The notes: generated by a model not told the origin, from the letters alone. 9,471 nt of DNA from an uncultured Elusimicrobiales bacterium (GCA_944322775.1 CALUQA010000136.1:1-9471); one strand, 5' to 3'. Positions 1 to 7,004 are shown, counted from the stretch's first letter. Program-made: numbers and translations.

Positions 1-1
1 G

Positions 2-949
2 GATGAGCCTTACGACCAAGACGGCGCATTAAAACCCGAAATTGCCAAACTTTTGCCGGAAGGGTACACCATTTTCCGCACCAAAGACGGCGGCTACAAT
101 GTGGTAGATAAAGTAGCCAAAGTCACCGGGGCCGATTTGGACGACGCCCACCTGACCATGTATGGCGAAAACGGCTACCCCGAAGTGGCCTTTTCCTTCA
201 ATGCAGAAGGCGCCAAAAAATTCGGTCAACTGACCGGTTCCAACATTGGCAAACAACTGGCCATTGTGCTCGACAACACCATTCAGTCCGCCCCCGTGGT
301 GCAAAGCCGCATCAGCAAAGAAGGCCGCATTTCCGGCACGTTTACGCTGGAAGAAGCACGCCAACTGACCATTGTGCTTAAAGCCGGTGCCTTGCCCGCC
401 CCCGTGCGCGTGATTGAAAAACGCACCATCGGGCCGACGTTGGGTGAAGACTCCATTAAATCGGGTTTAAGCGCTTCTCTGTACGCGCTGATTGCCATTT
501 TGCTGTTCATGATCATCTACTACAAATGGGCCGGTTTCATTGCCGATACGGCACTGATCCTGAACCTGATTTTGATGATGGCCATTATGAGCTACTTCTC
601 CGCCACGCTGACGGTGCCCGGCATTGCCGGTATCATTTTGTCACTGGCTATGGCCATTGACGCCAACGTGCTTATCATTGAACGCATGAGAGAAGAAAAA
701 CTGGCCGGCAAACCTATTGCGACCATTATCCAGCTGGGTTACGATAAAGCGTGGTCTGCTATTTTCGACTCCAACATCACGACGATTATCGTGGGTTGCT
801 GTCTGCTGCAGTTCGGCACCGGGCCGGTAAAAGGCTTTGCCGTAACGCTTATTATTGGTTTGACCGTCAGCTTGTTCACGGCCGTGTTTGTCACGCGCGC
901 CATGTATGAACTGATGCTCACGTCTAACCCCAAGGAGATCAGCTTATGA
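2..949 (+). CDS. secD: Protein translocase subunit SecD (5' end cut off by window)
   Basis: This is the C-terminal part of SecD, a subunit of the SecDF complex that works with SecYEG at the inner membrane and uses the proton gradient to pull exported proteins outward. The frame is open from base 2, so the true start lies upstream; the TTG at 53 is an internal Leu. About 315 residues are visible. They hold the end of the periplasmic P1 region (for example AEGAKKFGQLTG and LDNTIQSAPVV), then the family motif GPTLGEDSI at about 434-460, six hydrophobic segments, and the SecD signature AMAIDANVLIIERMREE at 647-697. In SecD/F proteins the acidic residue in that region is implicated in proton-coupled function. 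The stop overlaps the secF start by four bases, so the two are co-translated. Identification is secure; the N-terminal membrane helix and first domain are not in view. Confidence 0.97.
   Translation, partial: DEPYDQDGALKPEIAKLLPEGYTIFRTKDGGYNVVDKVAKVTGADLDDAHLTMYGENGYPEVAFSFNAEGAKKFGQLTGSNIGKQLAIVLDNTIQSAPVVQSRISKEGRISGTFTLEEARQLTIVLKAGALPAPVRVIEKRTIGPTLGEDSIKSGLSASLYALIAILLFMIIYYKWAGFIADTALILNLILMMAIMSYFSATLTVPGIAGIILSLAMAIDANVLIIERMREEKLAGKPIATIIQLGYDKAWSAIFDSNITTIIVGCCLLQFGTGPVKGFAVTLIIGLTVSLFTAVFVTRAMYELMLTSNPKEISL
932..937 (+). promoter_or_regulatory. Ribosome binding site of secF inside secD
   Basis: AAGGAG lies eight bases before the ATG at 946. Two ATG codons stand in tandem (946 and 949); the spacing favours the first. 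It sits inside the end of secD, consistent with translational coupling. Confidence 0.8.
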
Positions 950-1962
950 TGACTTTTTTCCCGAAAACTAACATTGATTTCCTTAAATACAGGAAAGTAT
1001 ATTTCACCATTTCTGCCCTGATTTTTGTGGTCGGCATTATTTTGTTTGCCACCAAAGGGTTGAATATGGGCGTGGATTTTACCGGCGGCACCATGGTGCA
1101 GGTAAAGTTTGAACAACCCGTGGAAATGTCCAAAATCCGCGAAGCCCTGACGCTGACGGGCAGCGAATCTGAACTTCAGTCCTACGGGGACAACACCTAC
1201 GCCGTGCGCGAAAAAGGCGCCGAAGGCAATATTGACGAAGTGCAAGCCGGCGTGGAAAAAGCCTTGAATACGCTTAACGTACCGTATGTGGTGCAGCAGA
1301 CCAACTTTGTAGGCCCCGCCGTGGGGCAGGATATGACCGAACGCGCCGCGTGGGCCATTATTCTTTCGTTGGTGTTCATCATCATTTATGTGGCGTTCCG
1401 CTTCAGCAACATTTTGTGGGGCACCTCGGGCGTGATTGCTTTATTCCACGACTTGTTTGTTATGGCGATGGCGTTTGCCATTACGCAGCGCGAAATTGAC
1501 CTGGTGGTCGTGGCGGCCTTCCTGACGGTGGCCGGTTTCTCCATCAACGACACCATCGTTATTTTCGACCGTATCCGCGAAAATATGCGCCTGCATCCGC
1601 GCTCTTCGTTAGGGGAACTGATTAACCTGTCCATTAACGAAACGCTCTCCCGCACGGTCATCACCTCCATCACGGTGGTGGGTGCGCTGTTCATTCTGTA
1701 CTTCTTCGGCGGGGAAGCGCTTAACTCCTTCTCTTTTGCCATGTTGGTGGGTTGTATCTGTGGTTTCTACACCACCGTTGCTTTGACCACGCCTTTGGTG
1801 TATGTGTGGTCTCACGGCGGCGAAAGCAGAGAAGAAGCCAAACCGGTCCGCAAAGCCGAACCAGCCAAAAAACCTGTTGAAAAAGAAGCAGCCCCGGCTG
1901 CCTCTTCCAACGCGGCACCGCATAAGAAATCCGTGCGCAAAAGCCGCAGAAACAGAAGATAA
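946..1962 (+). CDS. secF: Protein translocase subunit SecF
   Basis: SecF is the partner of SecD in the proton-driven SecDF export complex of the inner membrane. The 338-residue product has a first membrane helix at about residues 17-36, the N-terminal family motif GVDFTGG (42-48), a periplasmic domain, then VGPAVGQDM (122-130) and five further helices from about 135 to 285. The SecF signature GFSINDTIVIFDRIREN is at 197-213. The start at 946 is chosen for its AAGGAG eight bases upstream and its ATGA overlap with secD. After the last helix there is a tail of about 50 residues rich in Lys, Arg, Ala, Pro and Glu, ending in a strongly basic run (KKSVRKSRRNRR). This is longer than the short tail of textbook SecF proteins and is predicted to be cytoplasmic; it might touch ribosomes or acidic lipids, which is inference. 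The gene is followed by a hairpin at 1971-2002. Confidence 0.97.
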   Translation: MMTFFPKTNIDFLKYRKVYFTISALIFVVGIILFATKGLNMGVDFTGGTMVQVKFEQPVEMSKIREALTLTGSESELQSYGDNTYAVREKGAEGNIDEVQAGVEKALNTLNVPYVVQQTNFVGPAVGQDMTERAAWAIILSLVFIIIYVAFRFSNILWGTSGVIALFHDLFVMAMAFAITQREIDLVVVAAFLTVAGFSINDTIVIFDRIRENMRLHPRSSLGELINLSINETLSRTVITSITVVGALFILYFFGGEALNSFSFAMLVGCICGFYTTVALTTPLVYVWSHGGESREEAKPVRKAEPAKKPVEKEAAPAASSNAAPHKKSVRKSRRNRR

Positions 1963-1970
1963 AAGTTTAC

Positions 1971-2002
1971 TTAGGGCCGGGCGTTTGTTCGTCCGGCCCT
2001 AA
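1971..2002 (+). terminator. GC-rich hairpin after secF, no U-tract
   Basis: TTAGGGCCGG (1971-1980) pairs perfectly with CCGGCCCTAA (1993-2002) around a 12-base loop, starting eight bases after the secF stop. No T-run follows on either strand, so this is a poor classical intrinsic terminator. It may be an mRNA 3'-end stabiliser, a factor-assisted terminator or an attenuator before the gene at 2068. Confidence 0.5.
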
Positions 2003-2067
2003 AAACGCTTGTTTTATGAACCTTTTTTTGCAAGAGGGCTGATAAAAAAAGCGATTTACCAAACAGC

Positions 2068-2697
2068 ATGAGAAAAATAAAACGTTTTAAAATCAGCACA
2101 CGGCAAAAAGAAATCACCCGCAAAATTATGCGCATGGGGCTGGATTTGCCTGCCGCCGGTTTAAACGGGGAAATTGAACTGACCCGCTTTGTGCTCGATT
2201 TAGCCAAACAGCTGGACCCCGGCACCGTGTATGAATTTACCGAAGATGCCTTATGGGATTTTGACGAGCAAATCGTCTCCGCCGAGGGCATGTTCAGCGT
2301 GTGCGCGGTAACGCTGGGGCAAAAAGCCACCGATTATATTGCCGCTTTTGAGCCGGCCAAACTGCTGGCGGCCCAAACGGTGTTGTTTGAATTTTTGCGC
2401 ACGGCCGTGCTGTTTGTGGCAGAACTGGTAAAAGAGCAGGCCGAAAAAGAAGAATGCGAAACGCAAGAACCGCAGTTTGTGTATGTGCCAAAACTGGGCC
2501 TGGCGCCGGAGCCGAAGCTTTTTAAAGACGCCCCGCGCCTGAATGTCCAAACGGCGGAAAAGATTTTACCGAAAATGCTGGCCAGCATTCAATCGGAAAA
2601 AATAGAGCTTTCCATGCAGGAAGGCGTCCTCTGTCCGCCGGCCAGCGCCGTGTTTATTATCCCTTGGCAAAAGAAAAAACGTAAAGGAAAAAAATAA
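2068..2697 (+). CDS. Unrecognised protein, resembles a degenerate methionine synthase activation domain
   Basis: The 209-residue product has no signal peptide or clear membrane helix and ends in a basic run (KKKKRKGKK). I do not recognise it with certainty. By eye its layout recalls stand-alone cobalamin-dependent methionine synthase activation domains (MetH C-terminal domain, S-adenosylmethionine-binding): a strand-turn AVTLGQKATDYIAAF (80-94), a long helix (97-122), and near the end KIELSMQEGVLCPPASAVFII (178-198), matching the family's pattern of a strand, a Gly turn, a Pro, then a hydrophobic strand. The family's Arg-x-x-x-Gly-Tyr-Gly AdoMet-binding motif, expected between these parts, is absent; residues 138-158 have no GYG. 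If homologous, it has probably lost that activity. No good Shine-Dalgarno precedes 2068; ATG at 2128 is an alternative start. The stop overlaps the next gene's ATG by one base (TAATG), so the two are co-translated. Coding status is well supported by frame and coupling; the family link is tentative. Confidence 0.8.
   Translation: MRKIKRFKISTRQKEITRKIMRMGLDLPAAGLNGEIELTRFVLDLAKQLDPGTVYEFTEDALWDFDEQIVSAEGMFSVCAVTLGQKATDYIAAFEPAKLLAAQTVLFEFLRTAVLFVAELVKEQAEKEECETQEPQFVYVPKLGLAPEPKLFKDAPRLNVQTAEKILPKMLASIQSEKIELSMQEGVLCPPASAVFIIPWQKKKRKGKK
2683..2688 (+). promoter_or_regulatory. Ribosome binding site of the DUF374 gene
   Basis: AAAGGA stands eight bases before the ATG at 2697, inside the Lys-rich end of the preceding gene. 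It fixes the start and indicates coupled translation. Confidence 0.7.
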
Positions 2698-3389
2698 TGC
2701 CCAAGCCAACATCTCTGGAAAAGAAAAAAGTTTCCTGGAAGCACGTTTTCGGTTCCGCCGCCATTTATCTGTACACGATATTTTTGGGGTGGACCACCCG
2801 CATTTATTGGTTTAAAACGGAAGAAGCCTTACAACTGGAAAAAGAAGGCAAAAACTTTATTTTTGCCGTTTGGCACAACCAACAGCTCTTTTTGCTCTAT
2901 CCCTACCGCGGCCAGAAAATCTGCTCTCTCATCAGCCTTAGCGACGACGGCGAATATATCGCCCGTGTGCTTCCCCGTTTTGGCATGAAAGCCGTGCGCG
3001 GCAGCACCACCCGCGGCGGTGCGCGCGCTTTAATTAAGCTGATGAACATTGCCCAGGCCGGCTATCACCCCATGCTCACGCCCGACGGCCCGCGCGGACC
3101 GATTTATCAGGTGCAGCAGGGCATTTTGTTTTTGGCTAAAAAAACAGGTTTGCCCATTATCCCGGTGGGCACGGCTCTGAGCCACAAATTTAAAGCCGGT
3201 TCTTGGGATAAAATGCGCGTGCCGCTGCCTTTTGGCAGCACGGCATTAAGCTACGGCAAAGCCATTTATGTGACGGAAGAAAGTGATATGCAAGCCGTGG
3301 CCAAAGAGCTCAAAGACGAGCTGGACAAAGCCACCGACCATTCCGAACGCTTTATCAACCACAAGCCCTTTGACAACAACAAAGGATAA
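2697..3389 (+). CDS. DUF374 family lysophospholipid acyltransferase-like protein
   Basis: The 230-residue protein belongs to the DUF374 branch of the lysophospholipid acyltransferase (LPLAT) superfamily. Relatives transfer acyl chains onto glycerolipids or lipid A-type acceptors at the inner face of the cytoplasmic membrane, and DUF374 genes are often found near lipid A or Kdo genes. The actual substrate here is unknown. Visible marks are a hydrophobic N-terminal anchor (about 17-32), the Trp-His pair at 59-60 in FAVWHNQQLF (the family's form of the catalytic His motif), SDDGE (82-86), a GMKAVRGSTTRGGARAL block (96-112) and the DUF374 hallmark TPDGPRGP (128-135). GLPIIPVG (151-158) matches the conserved strand that follows. 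Length is normal for the family. It is coupled to the upstream gene by one-base overlap with an AAAGGA ribosome site. A strong terminator follows, so this is the last gene of its transcript. Confidence 0.92.
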   Translation: MPKPTSLEKKKVSWKHVFGSAAIYLYTIFLGWTTRIYWFKTEEALQLEKEGKNFIFAVWHNQQLFLLYPYRGQKICSLISLSDDGEYIARVLPRFGMKAVRGSTTRGGARALIKLMNIAQAGYHPMLTPDGPRGPIYQVQQGILFLAKKTGLPIIPVGTALSHKFKAGSWDKMRVPLPFGSTALSYGKAIYVTEESDMQAVAKELKDELDKATDHSERFINHKPFDNNKG

Positions 3390-3439
3390 TTTCTATCCCC
3401 CCGCAAACAAAGGGGACCTGTTCATAAAATTTGTAAGCA

Positions 3440-3480
3440 AAAACCCCGGCCGAAAAAGCCGGGGTTTTATTATATTTTTT
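3440..3480 (+). terminator. Bidirectional intrinsic terminator between convergent genes
   Basis: An 11-bp perfect stem, AAAACCCCGGC (3440-3450) with GCCGGGGTTTT (3458-3468), closes a seven-base loop and is followed by a T-rich tail to 3480 on the plus strand. The A-run before it gives a U-tract on the minus strand too. It should end both the DUF374 transcript and the opposing DUF2207 transcript, whose stop is only 20 bases away. Confidence 0.93.
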
Positions 3481-3487
3481 AATCTTA

Positions 3488-5284
3488 TCAGCGGCCGCCG
3501 CCACCGCCGCCAGCCGAACCTCCGCCGGAAAAGCCACCGCCGCTGCTGCCGCTGGAGTAGCTGTCTCCGTTGTTGGTTTTCGCGCGCGCATAACTGCGCA
3601 CGGCAGAACCAAACGCCGCCATAGATGTCCCTATGGAAGACGCCTGGGGCACCTGCAGGCCGCGTTCGTGCATGGTTTGCGTTAATAGGGCCTCATCTAT
3701 TTTATTGCTGAAATTCTTGCCCCATTGACTTCCTACCCCAAGCGCATAAGCATAAGGCAGATAATCGCAAAAAATTTGCGCTTTCTGCGCAGGATTGGAA
3801 GCCGCCACCCGGCCGCCTTCCCCAATTTCCAAATATTCCTTAAACCCTTCTATTTCGTTCATCTTTTGCCGGCCCAGCGGGGTGTAGGCTTGTATCCAAC
3901 AAGCAAACAAACCGCCGCTAATAGCCGTCAGACACACACCCAAATAAAGCGGAATGTTTTTATTGGGGATAAGGTGCCAGGCAAATTGAAGCACAAGACA
4001 CATTCCCACCACGTACAGCAACCAAATGAATATATTTTTCTTGCCGATACGAGCAAACAAGAAATTACTTATCAGCAGTACAAGCGCACACAGAAAAAGC
4101 GGCAGCAGCTGCTGTAAGATTGGGTAGTATGCCAAAGCAAACAAAGCTAAAGCTAGCAACGTGGGCATATTATACTGGGCGTTTATTCTCAAATAAGGCT
4201 CCCGGCAGGTGCCCTGCAAAGAACGGGCAAGGACGCGCTGGGCCTTCACAAAAACGTCCCGGTTTTCTTCTTCTATGGTTACGTGCTGGCTGGTTCCAAA
4301 CAACTCCCACAATACGGCGTGTTCTTCTTTTGCCAACATAGGCGCCCGCATATTCTGCAAATGGAGCACATATTCCTTGCCAAAAGTTTTCTTTTTTTCT
4401 TCTATATTTAAGGCACCTTTTACAGCCAAACTGCTAATAACCACGGACAATAAATTTGAGCACAGCCCAAAATTATACACATACGCCGCCATCGCCGGAG
4501 AAAACCCCTCAGGCGGCTCAAATTGGCGGATAACACGGGCTTGCGGGTCTTTGCCAACGCGTTGCCAAGCCAAGAAATAATATATCCATAAAGCCACCAT
4601 CACAACACCTGCAAGAACCCAAGGCCATAGCGAAGCATACTTTTTATACCAAGCTTGTTTAGGCTGCGGCACTACCCCTTTCTGCCACGGCACGGCCACC
4701 GTCATTCCCTGATAGGGGGCCAAAGGGGCATCTGTCCAAAAACGCAATTGATATCTGTGGGCGGCAATGCCCTTCTGCCCCTGATAGCCAATATAAGAAG
4801 AAATGCGTGTTTCGTCCGGCTGGGCGCCTTGCGGCAAGGTTAACTTAAACAGCGCCTGATCTATTCTAAAATCCCATTTATTGCCTGTTACGTTCCAGTA
4901 AATTTCATCATACTCGGGGAAAAAGCGCACGACATTTTTCATTTTATAACGCAGAAGATAGGTGTGCGCCCCGCGGGATATATACTCATCATTGCCAAAA
5001 TTGACCCGCAAATTATCCCCTTGGCGCTGCAAAAAATACGGGTGCGGGGTTCCGTCCATTTCCAACGAGAGTATTTCTACGGGTTCTTGTTTGGTGCTGG
5101 GCAAATCCCGATAAATTCCGCGGCGGATACGCTGGTGCTCTGCCCATACGGAAATTTCCTCCTGCACGGTGGCAGTTCCTTCTTTATCCACTCCAACGGA
5201 AGAGATAAAACGGGTAATGCGTTCTTGCGCAAAGGCAGGGACCGTCATTAAAAGAAGCAACAGAAGAGAAAATATTTGTTTCAT
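3488..5284 (-). CDS. DUF2207 domain membrane protein with signal peptide and Gly-rich tail
   Basis: This 598-residue envelope protein of unknown biochemical role has the full DUF2207 architecture. A signal peptide (1-19, Ala-Phe-Ala before Gln20) leads into an extracytoplasmic beta-rich domain with the family motifs RRGIYRDLP (54-62) and YDEIYWNVTGNKWDF (125-139). A membrane helix follows at about 219-238, then a cytoplasmic domain with QFEPPEGFSPAMAAYVY (254-270), three to four helices between 374 and 463, and a segment with FKEYL (481-485), LPYAYALGV (509-517) and W521. The last 22 residues are Gly/Ser-rich (GGGFSGGGSAGGGGGGR), a common ending in this family. The ATG at 5284 is preceded by AAGGAA at a five-base distance. 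The gene starts nine bases after the lipoprotein stop, so the pair forms an operon read leftward. No enzymatic residues can be named; DUF2207 proteins have no established function that I can cite. Confidence 0.93.
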   Translation of the reverse strand: MKQIFSLLLLLLMTVPAFAQERITRFISSVGVDKEGTATVQEEISVWAEHQRIRRGIYRDLPSTKQEPVEILSLEMDGTPHPYFLQRQGDNLRVNFGNDEYISRGAHTYLLRYKMKNVVRFFPEYDEIYWNVTGNKWDFRIDQALFKLTLPQGAQPDETRISSYIGYQGQKGIAAHRYQLRFWTDAPLAPYQGMTVAVPWQKGVVPQPKQAWYKKYASLWPWVLAGVVMVALWIYYFLAWQRVGKDPQARVIRQFEPPEGFSPAMAAYVYNFGLCSNLLSVVISSLAVKGALNIEEKKKTFGKEYVLHLQNMRAPMLAKEEHAVLWELFGTSQHVTIEEENRDVFVKAQRVLARSLQGTCREPYLRINAQYNMPTLLALALFALAYYPILQQLLPLFLCALVLLISNFLFARIGKKNIFIWLLYVVGMCLVLQFAWHLIPNKNIPLYLGVCLTAISGGLFACWIQAYTPLGRQKMNEIEGFKEYLEIGEGGRVAASNPAQKAQIFCDYLPYAYALGVGSQWGKNFSNKIDEALLTQTMHERGLQVPQASSIGTSMAAFGSAVRSYARAKTNNGDSYSSGSSGGGFSGGGSAGGGGGGR

Positions 5285-5289
5285 TTTAT

Positions 5290-5295
5290 TTCCTT
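5290..5295 (-). promoter_or_regulatory. Ribosome binding site of the DUF2207 gene
   Basis: AAGGAA (minus strand) lies five bases before the ATG at 5284 and overlaps the stop codon of the lipoprotein gene (5294-5296). This arrangement suggests translational reinitiation from the upstream gene. Confidence 0.7.
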
Positions 5296-5908
5296 ATTTT
5301 TTAAGCGTCAGCAATACTAAATCCGCCTCGGCGGAGCCGTCTTCGTAATAGATATATTGCGGCACGGCGGCGGCCGGCATATATTCGGCAAAATTCAGGC
5401 GGGCCGTGCCAAACTTTTTACGTTGCGTTACCGAACGAGGATATGCCTGCCCCGGCAAATAAACATAATGCACGGCGGACTTTTCCCCATACGTTGCCGT
5501 ACGCTGGCCGTCTTTTTCCCGGCAGGATTTATAAACCGAAGGCGGAAAAAGCAGCAAAGTCAAAAAACTGGCGGCCTTTTCCCGCACCAGGGCCACGTTG
5601 GCCGGTTCGGTTACATAGTCAAAAGTCACTTTATCTTCCGTCACGCTGGCCTGCATTAATTTATAGCCGCCCGCCGCGGCAAACAAAATGGCCTGATAGG
5701 TATTTGGGTCCGTTTTTTTAATCTGCAGCAAAGTTTGCAGCTCACTGCCTTTGGCATGCAGCGTCACCCGAAAAGCGGCCAGATATTCCCCCCGCTCAAA
5801 AAAGGAAGGGCGCGGCAAGCTCTGCCCGTCACAATAATTTTTTAACTCCAGCCCGGCACAGCCACCTAAAAAAACAAGTACTGCCAATACAAATAAAAAT
5901 CTTTTCAT
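5294..5908 (-). CDS. Lipoprotein, possibly LolB-like or DUF3261-like
   Basis: The 204-residue product starts with a lipoprotein signal peptide: MKRF, a hydrophobic run, then lipobox Leu-Gly-Gly-Cys with Cys17 as the lipid-modified residue. Position +2 is Ala, not Asp, so outer-membrane sorting is expected if the organism follows the Lol rule. The mature part alternates short beta strands: FRVTLHAKG (46-54), LQTLLQIKK (58-65), a Gly-Gly-Tyr turn (80-82), KVTFDYVTE (93-101), then a helix-rich stretch (104-123) and a late YIYYEDG strand (185-191). This order resembles the LolB-like fold and the DUF3261 lipoproteins, but that is judged from pattern only. It is the first gene of a two-gene operon with the DUF2207 protein, suggesting a shared envelope role. 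Its GGGAGGA ribosome site is only two or three bases from the ATG, unusually close, although no better start keeps the signal peptide intact. A hairpin lies just upstream. Confidence 0.85.
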   Translation of the reverse strand: MKRFLFVLAVLVFLGGCAGLELKNYCDGQSLPRPSFFERGEYLAAFRVTLHAKGSELQTLLQIKKTDPNTYQAILFAAAGGYKLMQASVTEDKVTFDYVTEPANVALVREKAASFLTLLLFPPSVYKSCREKDGQRTATYGEKSAVHYVYLPGQAYPRSVTQRKKFGTARLNFAEYMPAAAVPQYIYYEDGSAEADLVLLTLKK

Positions 5909-5911
5909 ATT

Positions 5912-5917
5912 CCTCCC
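5912..5917 (-). promoter_or_regulatory. Strong but unusually close ribosome binding site of the lipoprotein gene
   Basis: On the minus strand GGGAGG (5917-5912) is followed by AAT and then the ATG at 5908, a spacing of three bases where five to nine is usual. The hairpin at 5919-5935 ends right beside it, so accessibility could be modulated. Confidence 0.6.
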
Positions 5918-5918
5918 G

Positions 5919-5935
5919 CCCGCCTTGTGACGGGG
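5919..5935 (-). promoter_or_regulatory. Hairpin in the lipoprotein leader, near-copy of the 9068-9085 terminator stem
   Basis: The minus-strand sequence CCCCGTCACAAGGCGGG can fold into a six-position stem with one mismatch (A-C) around a four-base loop. It matches 16 of 17 bases of the terminator stem at 9068-9084. It lies between the likely minus-strand promoter and the ribosome site of the lipoprotein gene. On the plus strand it overlaps the proposed -35 box of the gene at 5962. Function is not known. Confidence 0.4.
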
Positions 5936-5953
5936 CGCTTTTAATATTATATT
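5925..5953 (+). promoter_or_regulatory. Promoter for the WecA/MraY-like gene, leaderless start
   Basis: TTGTGA (5925-5930) and TATATT (5948-5953) have an exact 17-base spacer, four of six and five of six matches to the sigma-70 type consensus. Transcription would begin around 5960, one or two bases before the ATG at 5962. No Shine-Dalgarno is present. Confidence 0.55.
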
Positions 5954-5956
5954 ATA
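5951..5956 (-). promoter_or_regulatory. Minus-strand -10 box for the lipoprotein operon
   Basis: The minus strand reads TATAAT here, a perfect -10 hexamer, inside an AT-rich near-palindrome shared with the divergent promoter. It would give a leader of about 35 bases holding the hairpin at 5919-5935. No convincing -35 is seen, so the call rests on the -10 and on gene position. Confidence 0.45.
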
Positions 5957-5961
5957 AGTAC

Positions 5962-6990
5962 ATGGACACCTTATATCTTTATATTCTTTCCGCTTTAATT
6001 GCTTGTGTTGTTACGGCAGCCGTGCTGCCTTTTTTGCGCAAATGGTTAGGCCAACGTCTGTTAGACGTGCCCTGCGGGCTTAAAAAGCACGCAGAACCCG
6101 TGCCCCTGGTGGGCGGCTGTGCCATTTTGGCCGGTTTGGCGGCCAGCTTGGTTTTTATTCGTCTGACGACGGCTTTCCCCTCCGGCACGCTGCACAGTTT
6201 GCGCGGCATTTTATGGGGCGGCTTGCTTATTTTTGTGCTGGGGCTGATTGATGACTTTAAAAAGCCCAAAGGCTTAAGCATCACCGTCCGCCTGCTTGGC
6301 CAAGCCGTGGCCACGGGGCTGCTGCTTTATTACGGCGTGCATATCAGTTTATTTGACTGCACCTGGCTTTCCTATGTATTAACTTTTTTGTGGGTCATCG
6401 GCATTACCAATGCCTTTAATTTGCTGGATATTTCCGACGGACTTTGCGTCAGCCAGGCGGCCGTATCCGCTTTGGGGCTGGCGGTTATTGCCTTGCCGTC
6501 TGAGTTTATTTACGTCAATTTTGGCGCCGCGGCCCTGCTGGGGGCCTGCGCCGGGTTCTGGCCGTATAACCACAGCAACCGCGTTAAAACCTTTCTGGGC
6601 GACAGCGGCAGCACCCTGCTGGGCTTTATTATTGCGGCCCTTTCCATGGGCACGGGCTACAGCGAACATTCCAATTTAGGCTTTTTGGCCCCGTTGCTTA
6701 TTTTGGCCGTGGCCCTGTTTGACACGGGCTTTGTTATCCTTATGCGCCTTTGCAAAGGCAAAAACCCGCTTTGTGCCAGCAACGACCATGCCGCTTTGCG
6801 CCTGATGAAAATAGGCTTTTCCAAAAATGAAACCTTGCTTTTATTTACGGGCGCGGCCGTGTTCTTTAACATTTTGGCTTTTGCCGTTATCAGAATATCC
6901 GCCATTGCGGCCGGAACGGTCTATTTTGTGGCGCTTTTGATGTTGGGTATGTCGGCCCTGCTCCTTTCGCGCATACGCATGAAAGGATAA
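5962..6990 (+). CDS. WecA/MraY-family polyprenyl-phosphate phosphoglycosyltransferase
   Basis: This 342-residue polytopic membrane protein belongs to the family that moves a sugar-1-phosphate from a UDP-sugar to undecaprenyl phosphate, the first step in making lipid-linked glycans such as O-antigen, teichoic acid or capsule precursors. Motifs in order are RLLDVP...KHAEPVPLVGG (32-52), the Asp-Asp pair in GLIDDFK (94-100), NAFNLLDISDGL (150-161), FLGDSGSTLLG (211-221) and SNDHAALRLMKIGFS (273-287). About ten hydrophobic helices are present. The absence of MraY-specific context (no mur genes nearby) and the shape of the last loop favour the WecA/TagO side over MraY. The last cytoplasmic loop has one His only (His276), where WecA-type proteins usually show a His-x-His-His or His-x-x-His pattern. 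The sugar substrate cannot be read from sequence. The ATG has no Shine-Dalgarno and appears leaderless. Confidence 0.9.
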   Translation: MDTLYLYILSALIACVVTAAVLPFLRKWLGQRLLDVPCGLKKHAEPVPLVGGCAILAGLAASLVFIRLTTAFPSGTLHSLRGILWGGLLIFVLGLIDDFKKPKGLSITVRLLGQAVATGLLLYYGVHISLFDCTWLSYVLTFLWVIGITNAFNLLDISDGLCVSQAAVSALGLAVIALPSEFIYVNFGAAALLGACAGFWPYNHSNRVKTFLGDSGSTLLGFIIAALSMGTGYSEHSNLGFLAPLLILAVALFDTGFVILMRLCKGKNPLCASNDHAALRLMKIGFSKNETLLLFTGAAVFFNILAFAVIRISAIAAGTVYFVALLMLGMSALLLSRIRMKG

Positions 6991-7004
6991 AAAACCCTGC
7001 TTAT

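Noticed and set aside
53..55. TTG as the start of secD
   Set aside because: The frame is open to base 2 with sensible SecD-like residues, and the fragment lacks the family's N-terminal helix, so the gene is cut by the window.
739..1245. 168-codon open frame on the minus strand
   Set aside because: It lies opposite secD and secF, both certain; composition is His/Phe-rich as expected of a reverse-strand shadow, and no ribosome site was seen.
1609..1923. Minus-strand open frame opposite the end of secF
   Set aside because: It mirrors SecF coding sequence and its Lys/Arg tail, has no family resemblance and crosses a certain gene.
3397..3416. Possible second hairpin (TCCCC...GGGGA) after the DUF374 gene
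   Set aside because: Only five base pairs with an 11-base loop and no T-run; the strong terminator at 3440 explains the region.
3725..4117. 130-codon plus-strand open frame
   Set aside because: It lies wholly inside the DUF2207 gene on the opposite strand, and its translation shows no recognisable domain.
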